DNA of 58,054 bases from Thermodesulfovibrionales bacterium (lineage in GTDB: Bacteria > Nitrospirota > Thermodesulfovibrionia > Thermodesulfovibrionales > UBA9159), in NCBI GenBank assembly GCA_035686305.1, contig DASRZP010000002.1, forward strand, positions 1 to 58,054, given 5' to 3'. Positions 51,056 to 58,054 of this stretch are shown piece by piece. Every line of letters starts with the position of its first letter. The first letter of the stretch is position 1. Made by a program: the position numbers and the translations under genes. Under the pieces are notes generated by a model. It had not been told where the DNA came from. It worked only from the letters and a program-made list of their open reading frames with translations, and ran no database searches.

Positions 51056-51372
51056 GAATGCACTGGATCTATCTTGCTGCGGCAGGGCTTTTTGAGATAG
51101 GCTGGATATTCAGTCTGAAATTCTCTGAAGGCTTTACCAGAGTGGCGCCGCTTATTTCTTATGCCCTCTGCGGACTGGGAGCGGCCTTTTTCCTTTCTCA
51201 GTCTCTGAAAGAACTTCCCGTTGGATTGGCCTATGCAGTCTGGACCGGAACCGCTATTGTTGGCAGCAACGTGATTGCGGTCCTCTTCCTTGGCGAGCCC
51301 GCGAGTGTGGCGCGCATACTTTATGTCCTCATGATCGTGGGAGGTGTCGCAGGCCTAAGGCTTTCGACGTAG
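51052..51372 (+). CDS. SMR-family small membrane transporter (SugE/Gdx-like sequence)
   Basis: A 106-residue protein with four membrane helices, starting in a 4-bp overlap with the synthase gene. AAAGLFEIGWIFSLKFSEGF holds the essential Glu15 and Trp18 of SMR transporters. LPVGLAYAVWTGTAIVG and the end GLRLST resemble the SugE/Gdx guanidinium exporter branch. Tight coupling to a sugar-acid operon is odd for a guanidinium exporter. SMR-like ArnE/ArnF proteins flip a lipid-linked aminosugar, so a similar lipid-sugar role is possible (inference). No guanidine riboswitch is seen near it. Confidence 0.7.
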   Translation: MRMHWIYLAAAGLFEIGWIFSLKFSEGFTRVAPLISYALCGLGAAFFLSQSLKELPVGLAYAVWTGTAIVGSNVIAVLFLGEPASVARILYVLMIVGGVAGLRLST

Positions 51373-51454
51373 CATGGGAAGTCCTGTCGGGTGATGGCAT
51401 CGGCGGTCTTTCACGAGAGGGCTTGCTCCATGGTGTGCATTCGGCCTCTCGCCG

Positions 51455-51496
51455 GTGATCGAGGCTGCCAAGGTGCTGCGGGAGGAGCGATCGAAG
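51455..51496 (+). pseudogene. short remnant resembling the 22-residue-repeat gene
   Basis: GTGATCGAGGCTGCCAAGG (51455-51473) is identical to 38929-38947, and GGAGGAGCGATCGAAG (51481-51496) to 38989-39004, with the repeat unit between them missing. It has no ribosome site or longer open frame. It is probably a deletion scar of a second copy. Confidence 0.45.
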
Positions 51497-51551
51497 CAGC
51501 AGACAGCAGCGCTATGAACCCTCCCCTTGCACGCATAAGCCAATCCGGCCT

Positions 51552-51588
51552 ATGATCATACTGTGTGATCATTTTTTTTGTATATAAT
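51552..51588 (+). promoter_or_regulatory. promoter -10 with 21-bp inverted repeat upstream of the CAP-domain gene
   Basis: ATGATCA (51552-51558) and TGATCAT (51566-51572) form a perfect inverted repeat with a 7-bp centre. It overlaps the -35 area of a clear -10 TATAAT (51583-51588). It looks like a dimeric repressor operator. The start codon at 51610 then lies about 15 bases into the transcript. Confidence 0.55.
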
Positions 51589-51609
51589 AGATGTATGCAA
51601 GGAAGAGGA

Positions 51610-52143
51610 ATGATCCCTTTACTCATAATTCTTCTCCTGGCTTCTCAATCCTTTGCCGAACCTGCCGAGCCACGCGTTAATACAAAAGAGCTGGAGACCA
51701 GGATCCATGAGCTGATCAATATCGAAAGGCACCATGCGGGACTGAGGCCCCTCGCACTGGATGCAATGCTCACCGCCATTGCAAGGGGACATAGCCGGGA
51801 CATGGCTGAAAGGGATTACTTCTCCCATAGAAGCCCCGAGGGAGAGGACTTCCTCTCGAGATATAAGAAAAAGGGTTTTGTCTGTTCAGTGCGTGTTGGC
51901 CAGCACATTTATGGGGGCGCCGAGAACATATCTCAGAACAATCTCTTCTCTTCAGTCACATACATGGACACGGGGGCCCATTACTCCTGGAACAGCCTTG
52001 AAGAGATCGCCCGTTCAACGGTCAGGGGCTGGTTGAAAAGCCCCGGGCACAGGGAAAATATCCTTCAGCCCGTCTTCAGGTCCCATGGCATAGGCGCCTC
52101 CATAAAAGACGGGAAGGTATATATCACAGAGAACTTCTGCTGA
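51610..52143 (+). CDS. secreted CAP/SCP-domain protein
   Basis: A 177-residue protein. The ATG at 51610 follows AAGGAAGAGGA; longer frames from 51565 or 51595 would overlap the promoter -10 or the transcript start. A signal peptide covers residues 1-16 (LLIILLLASQSFA). The CAP domain has IHELINIERHHAGLRPL, IARGHSRDMAERDYFSHRSPEG (metal or active-site His), SWNSLEEIARSTVRGWLKSPGHRENIL and GIGASIKDGKVYITENFC, the full motif set of bacterial CAP proteins. Its role is unknown; such proteins bind lipids or small ligands or have hydrolase activity. Confidence 0.85.
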   Translation: MIPLLIILLLASQSFAEPAEPRVNTKELETRIHELINIERHHAGLRPLALDAMLTAIARGHSRDMAERDYFSHRSPEGEDFLSRYKKKGFVCSVRVGQHIYGGAENISQNNLFSSVTYMDTGAHYSWNSLEEIARSTVRGWLKSPGHRENILQPVFRSHGIGASIKDGKVYITENFC

Positions 52144-52187
52144 AGCCGCGTTTGGCCCCCGGAGAAAAGACGGGTGAATAATCAGGG

Positions 52188-52757
52188 TTAAACCCATTTC
52201 ACCGCGGGCTCCTCCTTTTGAGGCCTCTCAGGATGGGCCGTGGGATACCCAAGAAGGATGGGACCGAATATTGTCTCGTCATCCTTGAGATCGAGGATCC
52301 CTTTTACCTCCTCGTCATCAGTCACCATGGAGCCGAAGCCGACCCAGCAGCTTCCCAGCCCCAGGGAATGAGCGGCGAGCATCATGTTCTCGCAGGCAAG
52401 CGGACAGGAATGGTCGGCGTAACGCCCCGATCCGATAACGAAGATGATCACCGGAGCGGAGTAGTAAACAGGATCGGGCAATTCATTGAGCCGCCGGGTG
52501 ATCGTCTCATACCTCACAGGATCGGACTCCCTCACCAGATCGAGAATCCTCTTTGCGTTCGGAAGGGCAGCCTTGAGCAGCTTCTTCTTCACCTCAGGGT
52601 CTTCAATGACCACGAACCTCCATGGCTGGCTGTTCATTGCCGACGGGGCTTCGTTGCCTGCGTCGATGATCAGATCGACGATATCGCGGGATACCGGTTT
52701 TGACTGATAGGACCTGATTGACCTTCTCGTCCTTATCGCTTCGATGATAGCGTTCAT
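52188..52757 (-). CDS. nitroreductase-family flavoprotein
   Basis: An 189-residue FMN protein. The start at 52757 follows AAGGAGGAACGT on the minus strand; an upstream in-frame start at 52781 would overlap the -10. Motifs: MNAIIEAIRTRRSIRSYQSKPV, APSAMNSQPWRFVVIED, LAAHSLGLGSCWVGFG and ILLGYPTAHP. A -10 TATAAT lies at 52787-52782. It should reduce nitro compounds, quinones or similar using NAD(P)H. Nothing links it to the neighbouring envelope genes. Confidence 0.85.
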   Translation of the reverse strand: MNAIIEAIRTRRSIRSYQSKPVSRDIVDLIIDAGNEAPSAMNSQPWRFVVIEDPEVKKKLLKAALPNAKRILDLVRESDPVRYETITRRLNELPDPVYYSAPVIIFVIGSGRYADHSCPLACENMMLAAHSLGLGSCWVGFGSMVTDDEEVKGILDLKDDETIFGPILLGYPTAHPERPQKEEPAVKWV

Positions 52758-52922
52758 ACGTTCCTCCTTCTGTTTTCTCACATTATATCAGACTGCGTGG
52801 AGCCGGTCAGACAATCAAGGAGCGACACTCCCATCGGGCTTCTTGTCATAAACCTTAACACCTGGCGAGTACCCCGCCGTGACAAATATAAGACGGGTCC
52901 CTTCGGCAAGAACATTTCGGAC

Positions 52923-52951
52923 TTGCTTAAGATCATAATTTATGCTATAAA
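52923..52951 (+). promoter_or_regulatory. sigma-70-type promoter of the HU gene
   Basis: TTGCTT (52923-52928) and TATAAA (52946-52951) are separated by 17 bp. The HU ribosome site AAGGAGG and start follow 25-35 bp downstream. Confidence 0.65.
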
Positions 52952-52984
52952 GAATTCATAACTCATTCCTTTCAAGGAGGCGAT

Positions 52985-53272
52985 ATGGCAAAGGCTATGA
53001 CGAAGTCTCAGATTGCTGACCACCTGGCAAAGAAGGCGGACATCAAGAAGGTGCAGGCCGCAATGGTTCTTGATGAAATTGCGAAGCTCGCTTACAAGGA
53101 GGCGAAGAACTCTTTCACGCTTCCCGGCATTGGAAAGATTGTGCTCATGCAGCGGAAAGCGCGTGTGGGGAGGAATCCTCAGACGGGCGAGGCTATCAAG
53201 ATACCGGCCAAGAAGGTCGTGAAGTTCAGGGTTGCAAAGGCAGCGAAAGACGCCATCCTCGGCAAGAAATAA
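52985..53272 (+). CDS. hup: HU-family DNA-binding protein
   Basis: A 95-residue nucleoid protein with ribosome site AAGGAGGCG (52975-52983). The HU fold is evident: MTKSQIADHLAKKADIKKVQAA helices, TLPGIGKIVLMQRKARVGRNPQTGEAIKIPAKKVVKFRVAKA beta-arm with the conserved Arg-Asn-Pro tip (GRNPQTGE). An Ala/Lys-rich C-terminus ends it. It bends and compacts DNA without strict sequence preference. It is monocistronic. The exact variant is of the type common in Desulfobacterota and Nitrospirota (knowledge of style, not a search). Confidence 0.9.
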   Translation: MAKAMTKSQIADHLAKKADIKKVQAAMVLDEIAKLAYKEAKNSFTLPGIGKIVLMQRKARVGRNPQTGEAIKIPAKKVVKFRVAKAAKDAILGKK

Positions 53273-53450
53273 GTCTTTCAGCTACCGTGGTTGGATAGAT
53301 CACCCTCGGCCTCTCTTATCTTACGAGGGGGCTGGGAGGCGTTCCCTGAATCAATGCAATCATACTGATGGTCTCCTGAGGAACTTCGCAAGGGCTCCGG
53401 GGAGGACAGGTGTACACCGGGAAGAACGGGCGTGAGCGGAGAAAGAGGTT

Positions 53451-53870
53451 ATGGTGAAGAGTGAAAAGACCATTGAACGAGTGGATGAACTCCAGACATG
53501 GGAAGAAGAGAGCGGTCTCCTCGATTTCCTTTCGAAGGTCAGTGAAGGGGTAAAAGAGTTCGACAGAACCTTCGCCTTTGGACTCACCTATCTGATTACC
53601 CCTCCCGGAGAAATAGACGGGAGCACGGCGCCCACAGGTAATATCGGTTTTGTCGTTGTCCGTGACAACACCATGCTCACGGGAAGGGCATACTGTCTTT
53701 ACACAATGCTCAGCGGGAAGATCCTTTCAGGATATATCGGGCTCTATTCAGACGGTAAGATAGAAACGCACAGAGAGCTGAAACCCCTGAAAGATTTTAC
53801 GCAAGGAAAAGCGACTCTCTATGATTGGTTAAGGGAGCTTATCAAGGCGTCCTGCGACAAGAGTTTTTGA
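53451..53870 (+). CDS. uncharacterised 139-residue protein
   Basis: I do not recognise this gene. The ATG at 53451 follows AGAAAGAGG. The N-terminus is acidic and helical (VDELQTWEEESGLLDFLSKVSEGVKEF). The middle is beta-rich (FGLTYLITPPGEIDGSTAPTGNIGFVVVRD, GYIGLYSDGKIETH), and two Cys are present. No signal peptide or membrane helix. The 178 bp before it show an imperfect CCCTCG/CGAGGG hairpin near 53303-53339 that may end the HU transcript. Confidence 0.6.
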   Translation: MVKSEKTIERVDELQTWEEESGLLDFLSKVSEGVKEFDRTFAFGLTYLITPPGEIDGSTAPTGNIGFVVVRDNTMLTGRAYCLYTMLSGKILSGYIGLYSDGKIETHRELKPLKDFTQGKATLYDWLRELIKASCDKSF

Positions 53871-54134
53871 GGCCCGGCTTGCAGCGGCGGACATTCCATG
53901 GCGATGAGAAGCGGGTCCTCTCCGGACCTCTGCTGAGTTTCCGGATAGCATGCGCTTGTGACACAGAGTTCTTTCAATAGGAACTGCTTCGGTTCTTCGA
54001 TGCCTTTCGATAATGTGCGAAGACCGACTCGAAACACTCAGGCTTCCCTCCTCATCGTGTAACCCCCTCTCTCAGGCTGGACACCATCGTTACGCCCTGT
54101 TCTGGTGCTTAGGGATCAGCAGGCTCCGAAAGGG

Positions 54135-55541
54135 ATGGCAACGCTCGACGTCATAAAGAAGTTTATCGAGTCCAGCTGGATCATCGAGAAGGCCGCGAGG
54201 GGAATCCTTGAAAGACTCCCCCTGAGGTTCCGCTACGGGATATCCTACGGTCCGACCTTCAGATACTGGCTCGGCTTCCTGAAGGAATGCGAAACGTGGG
54301 ATAGGGCAAGGCTTGAGGCCTATCAGGTTGAAGAATTGAGGCACTTCCTGATCCATACCGGAAAGAACGTGCCCTATTACCGGAAGATCTTTGCCGAGTA
54401 TGGGTTCAGGCCTGAGAAACTGCACTCTCCGACAGACCTTCAGAGTTTGCCCTATACAGACAAGGAGATTGTCAGGGATAATATCGGGGCTTTTGTTGCC
54501 GAAGATGTCCCGGTCAGATCACTCTTTAAGAAGACCACAAGCGGCTCCACTGGCATACCATTAACAATCTATTCGGACAAGGAAGCAGAGGAAAAGCACT
54601 GGGCAACCGTTGCCTATTCCTGGAGCAAGACTGGCTACTCGCCGAAATCAAGGATCGTCATGTTCTGGAACAGCCGTCAGAGGATGAAACGCTACGGCAA
54701 CACTTTGCTCCTTTCCCGTTACTTTTTTGATGACGAGCCTCTCCAGCAAGAATTTGCCTCCCTCATGAGAGCCTTTGGGCCTGAAGTCGTTTATGGCATC
54801 CCCTCAGCCTTATATGCCTTTTCAACCTTCATGAAGGAAAGAAACATAGCACCCTTTGAGAATATAAAGGCCTGTATCGTTGAGAGTGACACCCTCTACC
54901 CGTGGCAAAGAGAAGTGATCGAGGAAATGTTCCATACCAGGACATTCACCACCTACGGTCTTGTTGAGAAGGTACTCCATGGCTTCCAGTGCATGGAGAC
55001 ACAGACGTATCACATCTATCCGCAATACGGCGTTCTCGAGGGCCTGTCCATGGGAGACAACCTGTTCGAGATTGTGGGAACGGGCCTCATCAATTACGCA
55101 CTTCCCTTGATCAGGTATAAGACCGCGGATTTGGGAACGCTGCGCACCGCGGGAAAATGTCAGGGATGCAAGAGTGATTACCCGTGCCTCGATTTAGCCA
55201 TGGGAAGGGTACGGTATCTCCTCGTCGGCAAGAGCGGGGCCCTCTATTCTCCCTTGACGGTGGGGGTTGATTCGGATGTCTTCGACCATGTAAGAATATT
55301 TCAGTTCTACCAGGATACCCCGGGAAAGGTTCTCCTCCGTCTTGTGAGAAAGGACTCCTTCTCCGATTCAGATCTCCGGAAGATCAGAAAGGTGGTTGTT
55401 ACGGACATTGGTCTCGAGGGGAGGGAGAGTGACCTTGAGGTTGAAATGGTCTTTGTTGACCATATCGAGAAGATGCCGTCGGGGAAGTTCGCCATGGTTC
55501 ACCAGATGCTCGATGTCCGTGCCTTTGCCGGACACCCTTAG
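54135..55541 (+). CDS. PaaK/CapK-like adenylate-forming enzyme (first paralogue)
   Basis: A 468-residue protein of the phenylacetate-CoA-ligase/CapK branch of the ANL superfamily. The ATG at 54135 is preferred over a GTG at 54105 because it aligns with the start of the 56259 paralogue; both are then exactly 468 residues. Motifs: KTTSGSTGIPLTIYSD (ATP loop), YGLVEKV, LPLIRYKTADLGTL and SGKFAMVHQ near the C-terminal Lys. A CQGCKSDYPC cluster in the middle could bind zinc, as known for this branch. CapK-type enzymes occur in capsule loci with unknown substrate. It would activate a carboxylate with ATP. Confidence 0.8.
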   Translation: MATLDVIKKFIESSWIIEKAARGILERLPLRFRYGISYGPTFRYWLGFLKECETWDRARLEAYQVEELRHFLIHTGKNVPYYRKIFAEYGFRPEKLHSPTDLQSLPYTDKEIVRDNIGAFVAEDVPVRSLFKKTTSGSTGIPLTIYSDKEAEEKHWATVAYSWSKTGYSPKSRIVMFWNSRQRMKRYGNTLLLSRYFFDDEPLQQEFASLMRAFGPEVVYGIPSALYAFSTFMKERNIAPFENIKACIVESDTLYPWQREVIEEMFHTRTFTTYGLVEKVLHGFQCMETQTYHIYPQYGVLEGLSMGDNLFEIVGTGLINYALPLIRYKTADLGTLRTAGKCQGCKSDYPCLDLAMGRVRYLLVGKSGALYSPLTVGVDSDVFDHVRIFQFYQDTPGKVLLRLVRKDSFSDSDLRKIRKVVVTDIGLEGRESDLEVEMVFVDHIEKMPSGKFAMVHQMLDVRAFAGHP

Positions 55542-55566
55542 CTTCCGATGCGGCCCGAAGAGTGCT

Positions 55567-56079
55567 TCAGGTCCGGTGATGAGGCTTCGTGCAAGAAAGG
55601 AATCTTTTCAGAAAGGGAGAGAGCAGCGGCAGGAGTCTGATCTGTTCTTTTACATTGAGAAACCGAAATCCCCGAATATATGCCAGGCAGCTGTCTGAGC
55701 CGCAAAGACACCTGAAGGGAGCGGACAATGCAAACTCTGTCGTACAATAGTGAAACGTCAATTCTTCACCTTCCTCTATCTCTCTGAGGGCCCGAAAGGT
55801 AAAATCGTCAAAACAGATATACCCTGACGGATTACAGCTGTGATTGAGATAGTAGACACCGCTGAGAGGCTCATAGTAAATGTCCTGATCATATCGAATG
55901 GTATAGGCTGTGGAACGGTCTGTTTTTCTCGAAATGTTCTTCAAGGACAGGATGATCTGATCCTTTCGAATATTGCGGGTCGCATACCGGGCATATTGTC
56001 CCTTGCCCCGCTTCCATTCTCTTATCTCATCGAGGACCTTCTTCAGGGGTGTCCTATATATGTCGTCAAGCTCTCTCAT
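55567..56079 (-). CDS. SET-domain protein (lysine-methyltransferase-like)
   Basis: A 170-residue protein with the hallmarks of a eukaryote-type SET domain: GKGQYARYATRNIRKDQIIL, VYYLNHSCNPS (NHSC, 79-82), EIEEGEELTFHY (104-111) and a Cys-rich post-SET CLCGSDSC (124-131). The SAM-binding and catalytic Tyr positions appear intact. A -10 TATAAT lies only 8 bases before the ATG, which suggests a leaderless transcript. Bacterial SET proteins methylate lysines of host or own proteins; the target here is unknown. It lies between two paralogous CapK-like genes on the other strand. Confidence 0.8.
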   Translation of the reverse strand: MRELDDIYRTPLKKVLDEIREWKRGKGQYARYATRNIRKDQIILSLKNISRKTDRSTAYTIRYDQDIYYEPLSGVYYLNHSCNPSGYICFDDFTFRALREIEEGEELTFHYCTTEFALSAPFRCLCGSDSCLAYIRGFRFLNVKEQIRLLPLLSPFLKRFLSCTKPHHRT

Positions 56080-56258
56080 GATAAAAAATTATAGCACAGG
56101 GATTGCTTCGGGAAGGACGGCCGCAAAGGTTTTACCGGGCGCAATAACGGATGCCGGTTCCCGAAAAGGCTACGGACGAATACTGCTCGCAAAGGCTGAG
56201 ACATTTCATGAAGCCACAATCTCCCCTGGAAAGGTATAATACAGTATCATGTGAGACG

Positions 56259-57665
56259 ATGAGTCCTTTCGAGGTTCTCAAAAAATTCATAAGGTCGTCA
56301 ACCATAGCGGAGAATTGGGCCCTCAATATCTATGAGGGGTTGCCGCTCGCTCTCCGTTACAGGATATGTTGCGGACCCGGGTTCTTTCGGTGGCTCTCCT
56401 TTCTAAAGGAATCGGAGGAGTGGGACAGGGAGAGGTTCGACGCATACCAGTTCGAACAGACAAAGAATCTCCTTGATCACGCAATGAAGAACGTCCCTTT
56501 CTACAGAAGACTCTTCCCCGATGTTTCTTTCTCTCCCCTGAAAATGCAGAGTCTCGATGACTTACGAACCCTTCCCTGCCTCACCAAAGAGACGGTAAGG
56601 GACAATCCCGCTCAGTTTGTTGATGAGCATCTGGCCCCAGACTCTCTCAGAGAAAGACAGACGAGCGGTTCTTCCGGTATACCCCTGACTATGTATGAGA
56701 ACAGAGAAGCCGTGGCCGCCTTCCATGCTTTCAGGGCTAACCTGTTAGCGAGGATAGGCCACAGCACCAGGTCAAAAGAGGTGATGCTCTGGTCTTCCAT
56801 AGAGGTTGGAAGGACCAAGAACCTCCCTTTTCTCAGATACGGCAATAAACTGATTCTTTCCATACGGTATCTCTCAGGGGCCTGGCTTTATCAATTCTCC
56901 GATATGATAAGAGAGTTCGATCCTGCGTTTATAGCCGGGTTTCCCTCTGCCCTATCAGTCCTTTCATCCTTTATAAAGAACACGAATCTCAGTTCGGGCA
57001 AAAAACCCCGGGCCGTTATATCCTATGCGGAAACCCTCTATGACTGGCAACGGACGCTTATTGAGGAGGCCTTTGGCGCAAGGGTATTTTCGATGTATGC
57101 CATGACAGAGCTTTCGACGATTGGGGCAGAATGCGAGTGCTCCACTCGCCTTCACCTCCATCCTGCATATGGTATGACAGAACTTACGGATGCCCTTCCA
57201 GGTTATAGAGAGATAGTCGCTACGGGATTCACGAATTATGCCATGCCTCTCATACGGTACAAGACAGGCGATCTGGTGAAGGGTCATGAAGAATTCTGCT
57301 CGCAATGCAACCGCCCCCATAAGAATTTCCCGTCACTTGAGGGCAGGACGGACGACTTTCTCATCGGGAGTGGTGGCGAGGTCATTCCGCGTCTCATGCC
57401 ATGGATAAAGACATTTCCGAATACGAAGCAGTTTCAGTTCGTTCAAGAAGAACCCGGGAGGGCCTATCTCAGGATCGTAAGAGGGAAAGCCTTCTCCAAA
57501 TCTGATACTCTCACCATCAGGTCTAAACTTGACGAGATGCTTGGGCCCATGAAGGACGCTATCGAGATAGAACTCGATTTTGTCGATGAGATCCCGAAAA
57601 GACCCTCAGGGAAAATGAAGCTCGTCGTGCAGAGACTGAAGATAAGAGATTTTCTGGAGGTGTGA
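56259..57665 (+). CDS. PaaK/CapK-like adenylate-forming enzyme (second paralogue)
   Basis: A 468-residue protein homologous along its whole length to the 54135 protein (LKKFIRSSTIAENWALNIYEGLPLALRY; KFIESSWIIEKAARGILERLPLRF there). The ATG at 56259 lies about 12 bases after the expected start from TATAAT (56235-56240); a frame opening at 56151 would include the promoter. Motifs: RQTSGSSGIPLTMYE, SMYAMTELST, MPLIRYKTGDLVKG and PSGKMKLVVQ. FCSQCNRPH retains only part of the Cys cluster of its paralogue. It should activate a carboxylic acid with ATP; the substrate is unknown. Confidence 0.8.
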   Translation: MSPFEVLKKFIRSSTIAENWALNIYEGLPLALRYRICCGPGFFRWLSFLKESEEWDRERFDAYQFEQTKNLLDHAMKNVPFYRRLFPDVSFSPLKMQSLDDLRTLPCLTKETVRDNPAQFVDEHLAPDSLRERQTSGSSGIPLTMYENREAVAAFHAFRANLLARIGHSTRSKEVMLWSSIEVGRTKNLPFLRYGNKLILSIRYLSGAWLYQFSDMIREFDPAFIAGFPSALSVLSSFIKNTNLSSGKKPRAVISYAETLYDWQRTLIEEAFGARVFSMYAMTELSTIGAECECSTRLHLHPAYGMTELTDALPGYREIVATGFTNYAMPLIRYKTGDLVKGHEEFCSQCNRPHKNFPSLEGRTDDFLIGSGGEVIPRLMPWIKTFPNTKQFQFVQEEPGRAYLRIVRGKAFSKSDTLTIRSKLDEMLGPMKDAIEIELDFVDEIPKRPSGKMKLVVQRLKIRDFLEV

Positions 57666-57673
57666 GCCCTGCT

Positions 57674-57718
57674 AACCCGCAATCCCCGGTGAAATCAGGA
57701 ACGCGGGGATTGCGGGTT
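57674..57718. terminator. strong bidirectional terminator
   Basis: AACCCGCAATCCCCG (57674-57688) pairs perfectly with CGGGGATTGCGGGTT (57704-57718). It lies between convergent genes, 9 bp after the stop of the CapK-like gene. The following tract is only partly T-rich (CTCCACTTCTT). Confidence 0.7.
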
Positions 57719-57744
57719 CTCCACTTCTTAATGAGGCCTCCGGC

Positions 57745-58032
57745 CTACTTCTCCTCCTTCTTTTCATGCTCTTTGTTCTCTTCCTTCCTCTTCTTCCTGC
57801 CGGTCAGATAGGCTTCAACGGGTCTCCAGCCAAAGGACGCCTCCTTCCCTGCCAGACTCAGAAGTCCGTTCACTGCCGCAACACCAAGGGCGAACAGAAA
57901 GGCCACGGGAAGAGCTGCGATATAGGCCAATCCTACAAAGGGTGCCGTCGCTATCTTCCGGATCGTCTTCATCGTGCTGCCCTGTCCCAGTTCCCTCCGG
58001 TACTCCCTATCCTCCTTTGCCGTGGTCACCAT
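57745..58032 (-). CDS. small membrane protein, uncharacterised; start uncertain at window edge
   Basis: I do not recognise a family. The frame gives 95 residues from the ATG at 58032. A second start at 57972 (MKTIRKIATAPF) gives 75 residues, and the frame also stays open to the window edge. One or two hydrophobic helices lie within FVGLAYIAALPVAFLFALGVAAVNGLLSLAG. The C-terminus is strongly charged (GRKKRKEENKEHEKKEEK). It is probably an inner-membrane protein with a cytosolic basic tail. It is convergent with the CapK-like gene. Confidence 0.5.
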   Translation of the reverse strand: MVTTAKEDREYRRELGQGSTMKTIRKIATAPFVGLAYIAALPVAFLFALGVAAVNGLLSLAGKEASFGWRPVEAYLTGRKKRKEENKEHEKKEEK

Positions 58033-58054
58033 GGACTTGAAGGGCTTCGGCTTC

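Noticed and set aside
52843-52860. Seventh Pho box (TTGTCAT and CTTAACA 11 bp apart) between the nitroreductase and HU genes
   Set aside because: The repeats fit, but no -10 lies in register on either strand, and both flanking genes have other promoters. It remains possible as a weak site.

Overview
The window reads as a Gram-negative bacterial chromosome segment. It carries an outer-membrane porin, a second outer-membrane beta-barrel, a Wza-type export protein and PEP-CTERM/exosortase surface-protein sorting. Gene style (exosortase D fused to EpsI, a TPR lipoprotein of the exosortase-associated type, an HU variant rich in Lys/Ala, many 4-bp start/stop overlaps) fits Desulfobacterota or Nitrospirota. 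I cannot assign a species from sequence alone. No rRNA, tRNA, CRISPR array or complete insertion sequence was seen.

Layout. (1) 1-12.2 kb, secreted and surface-anchored proteins: a PEP-CTERM protein behind a terminated leader, a 1336-residue 5'-nucleotidase-type phosphatase with an IPTL-like C-terminal anchor, a second secreted metallophosphoesterase, another PEP-CTERM protein, a divergent exosortase, a porin and a coiled-coil protein. (2) 12.4-28.3 kb, an exopolysaccharide cluster: YdcF-like protein, PIG-L deacetylase, several glycosyltransferases, Wzx flippase, parallel beta-helix protein, Wzy polymerase, methyltransferase, acetyltransferase and a decayed nucleotide-sugar dehydratase/epimerase. 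(3) 28.3-38.2 kb, the assembly core: exosortase D/EpsI, a WecA-like initiating transferase, TPR lipoprotein, Wza-like export protein, beta-barrel, Wzz-like protein and CpsD-like ATPase. (4) 38.5-43.8 kb: a protein made of eight 22-residue repeats, a PEP-CTERM gene, an orphan ParA ATPase, an unknown gene and a divergent UppP. (5) 43.9-51.4 kb: nine tightly coupled genes that look like a nonulosonic-acid-type sugar pathway built around a split transketolase, a HemL-like aminotransferase, an SDR, a NeuB-like synthase, a KdsC-like phosphatase and an SpsF-like cytidylyltransferase. (6) 51.4-58 kb, mixed genes: CAP-domain protein, nitroreductase, HU, two paralogous PaaK/CapK-like adenylate-forming enzymes flanking a SET-domain gene, and small unknown proteins.

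Two regulatory patterns cut across these regions. Six upstream regions carry 7-bp repeats at an exact 11-bp period (TTAACA/TGTCATA/CTGTTAA types) followed 10-11 bp later by a -10-like hexamer. This is the architecture of a Pho box. They precede the divergent exosortase, the porin, the Wza operon, a PEP-CTERM gene, the UppP gene region and the nonulosonate-type operon. Together with two secreted phosphatases and a porin they suggest a phosphate-starvation-driven remodelling of the cell surface (inference). Second, a short conserved leader sequence followed by a strong terminator hairpin occurs three times, twice upstream of PEP-CTERM genes and once behind a sigma-54-like promoter.
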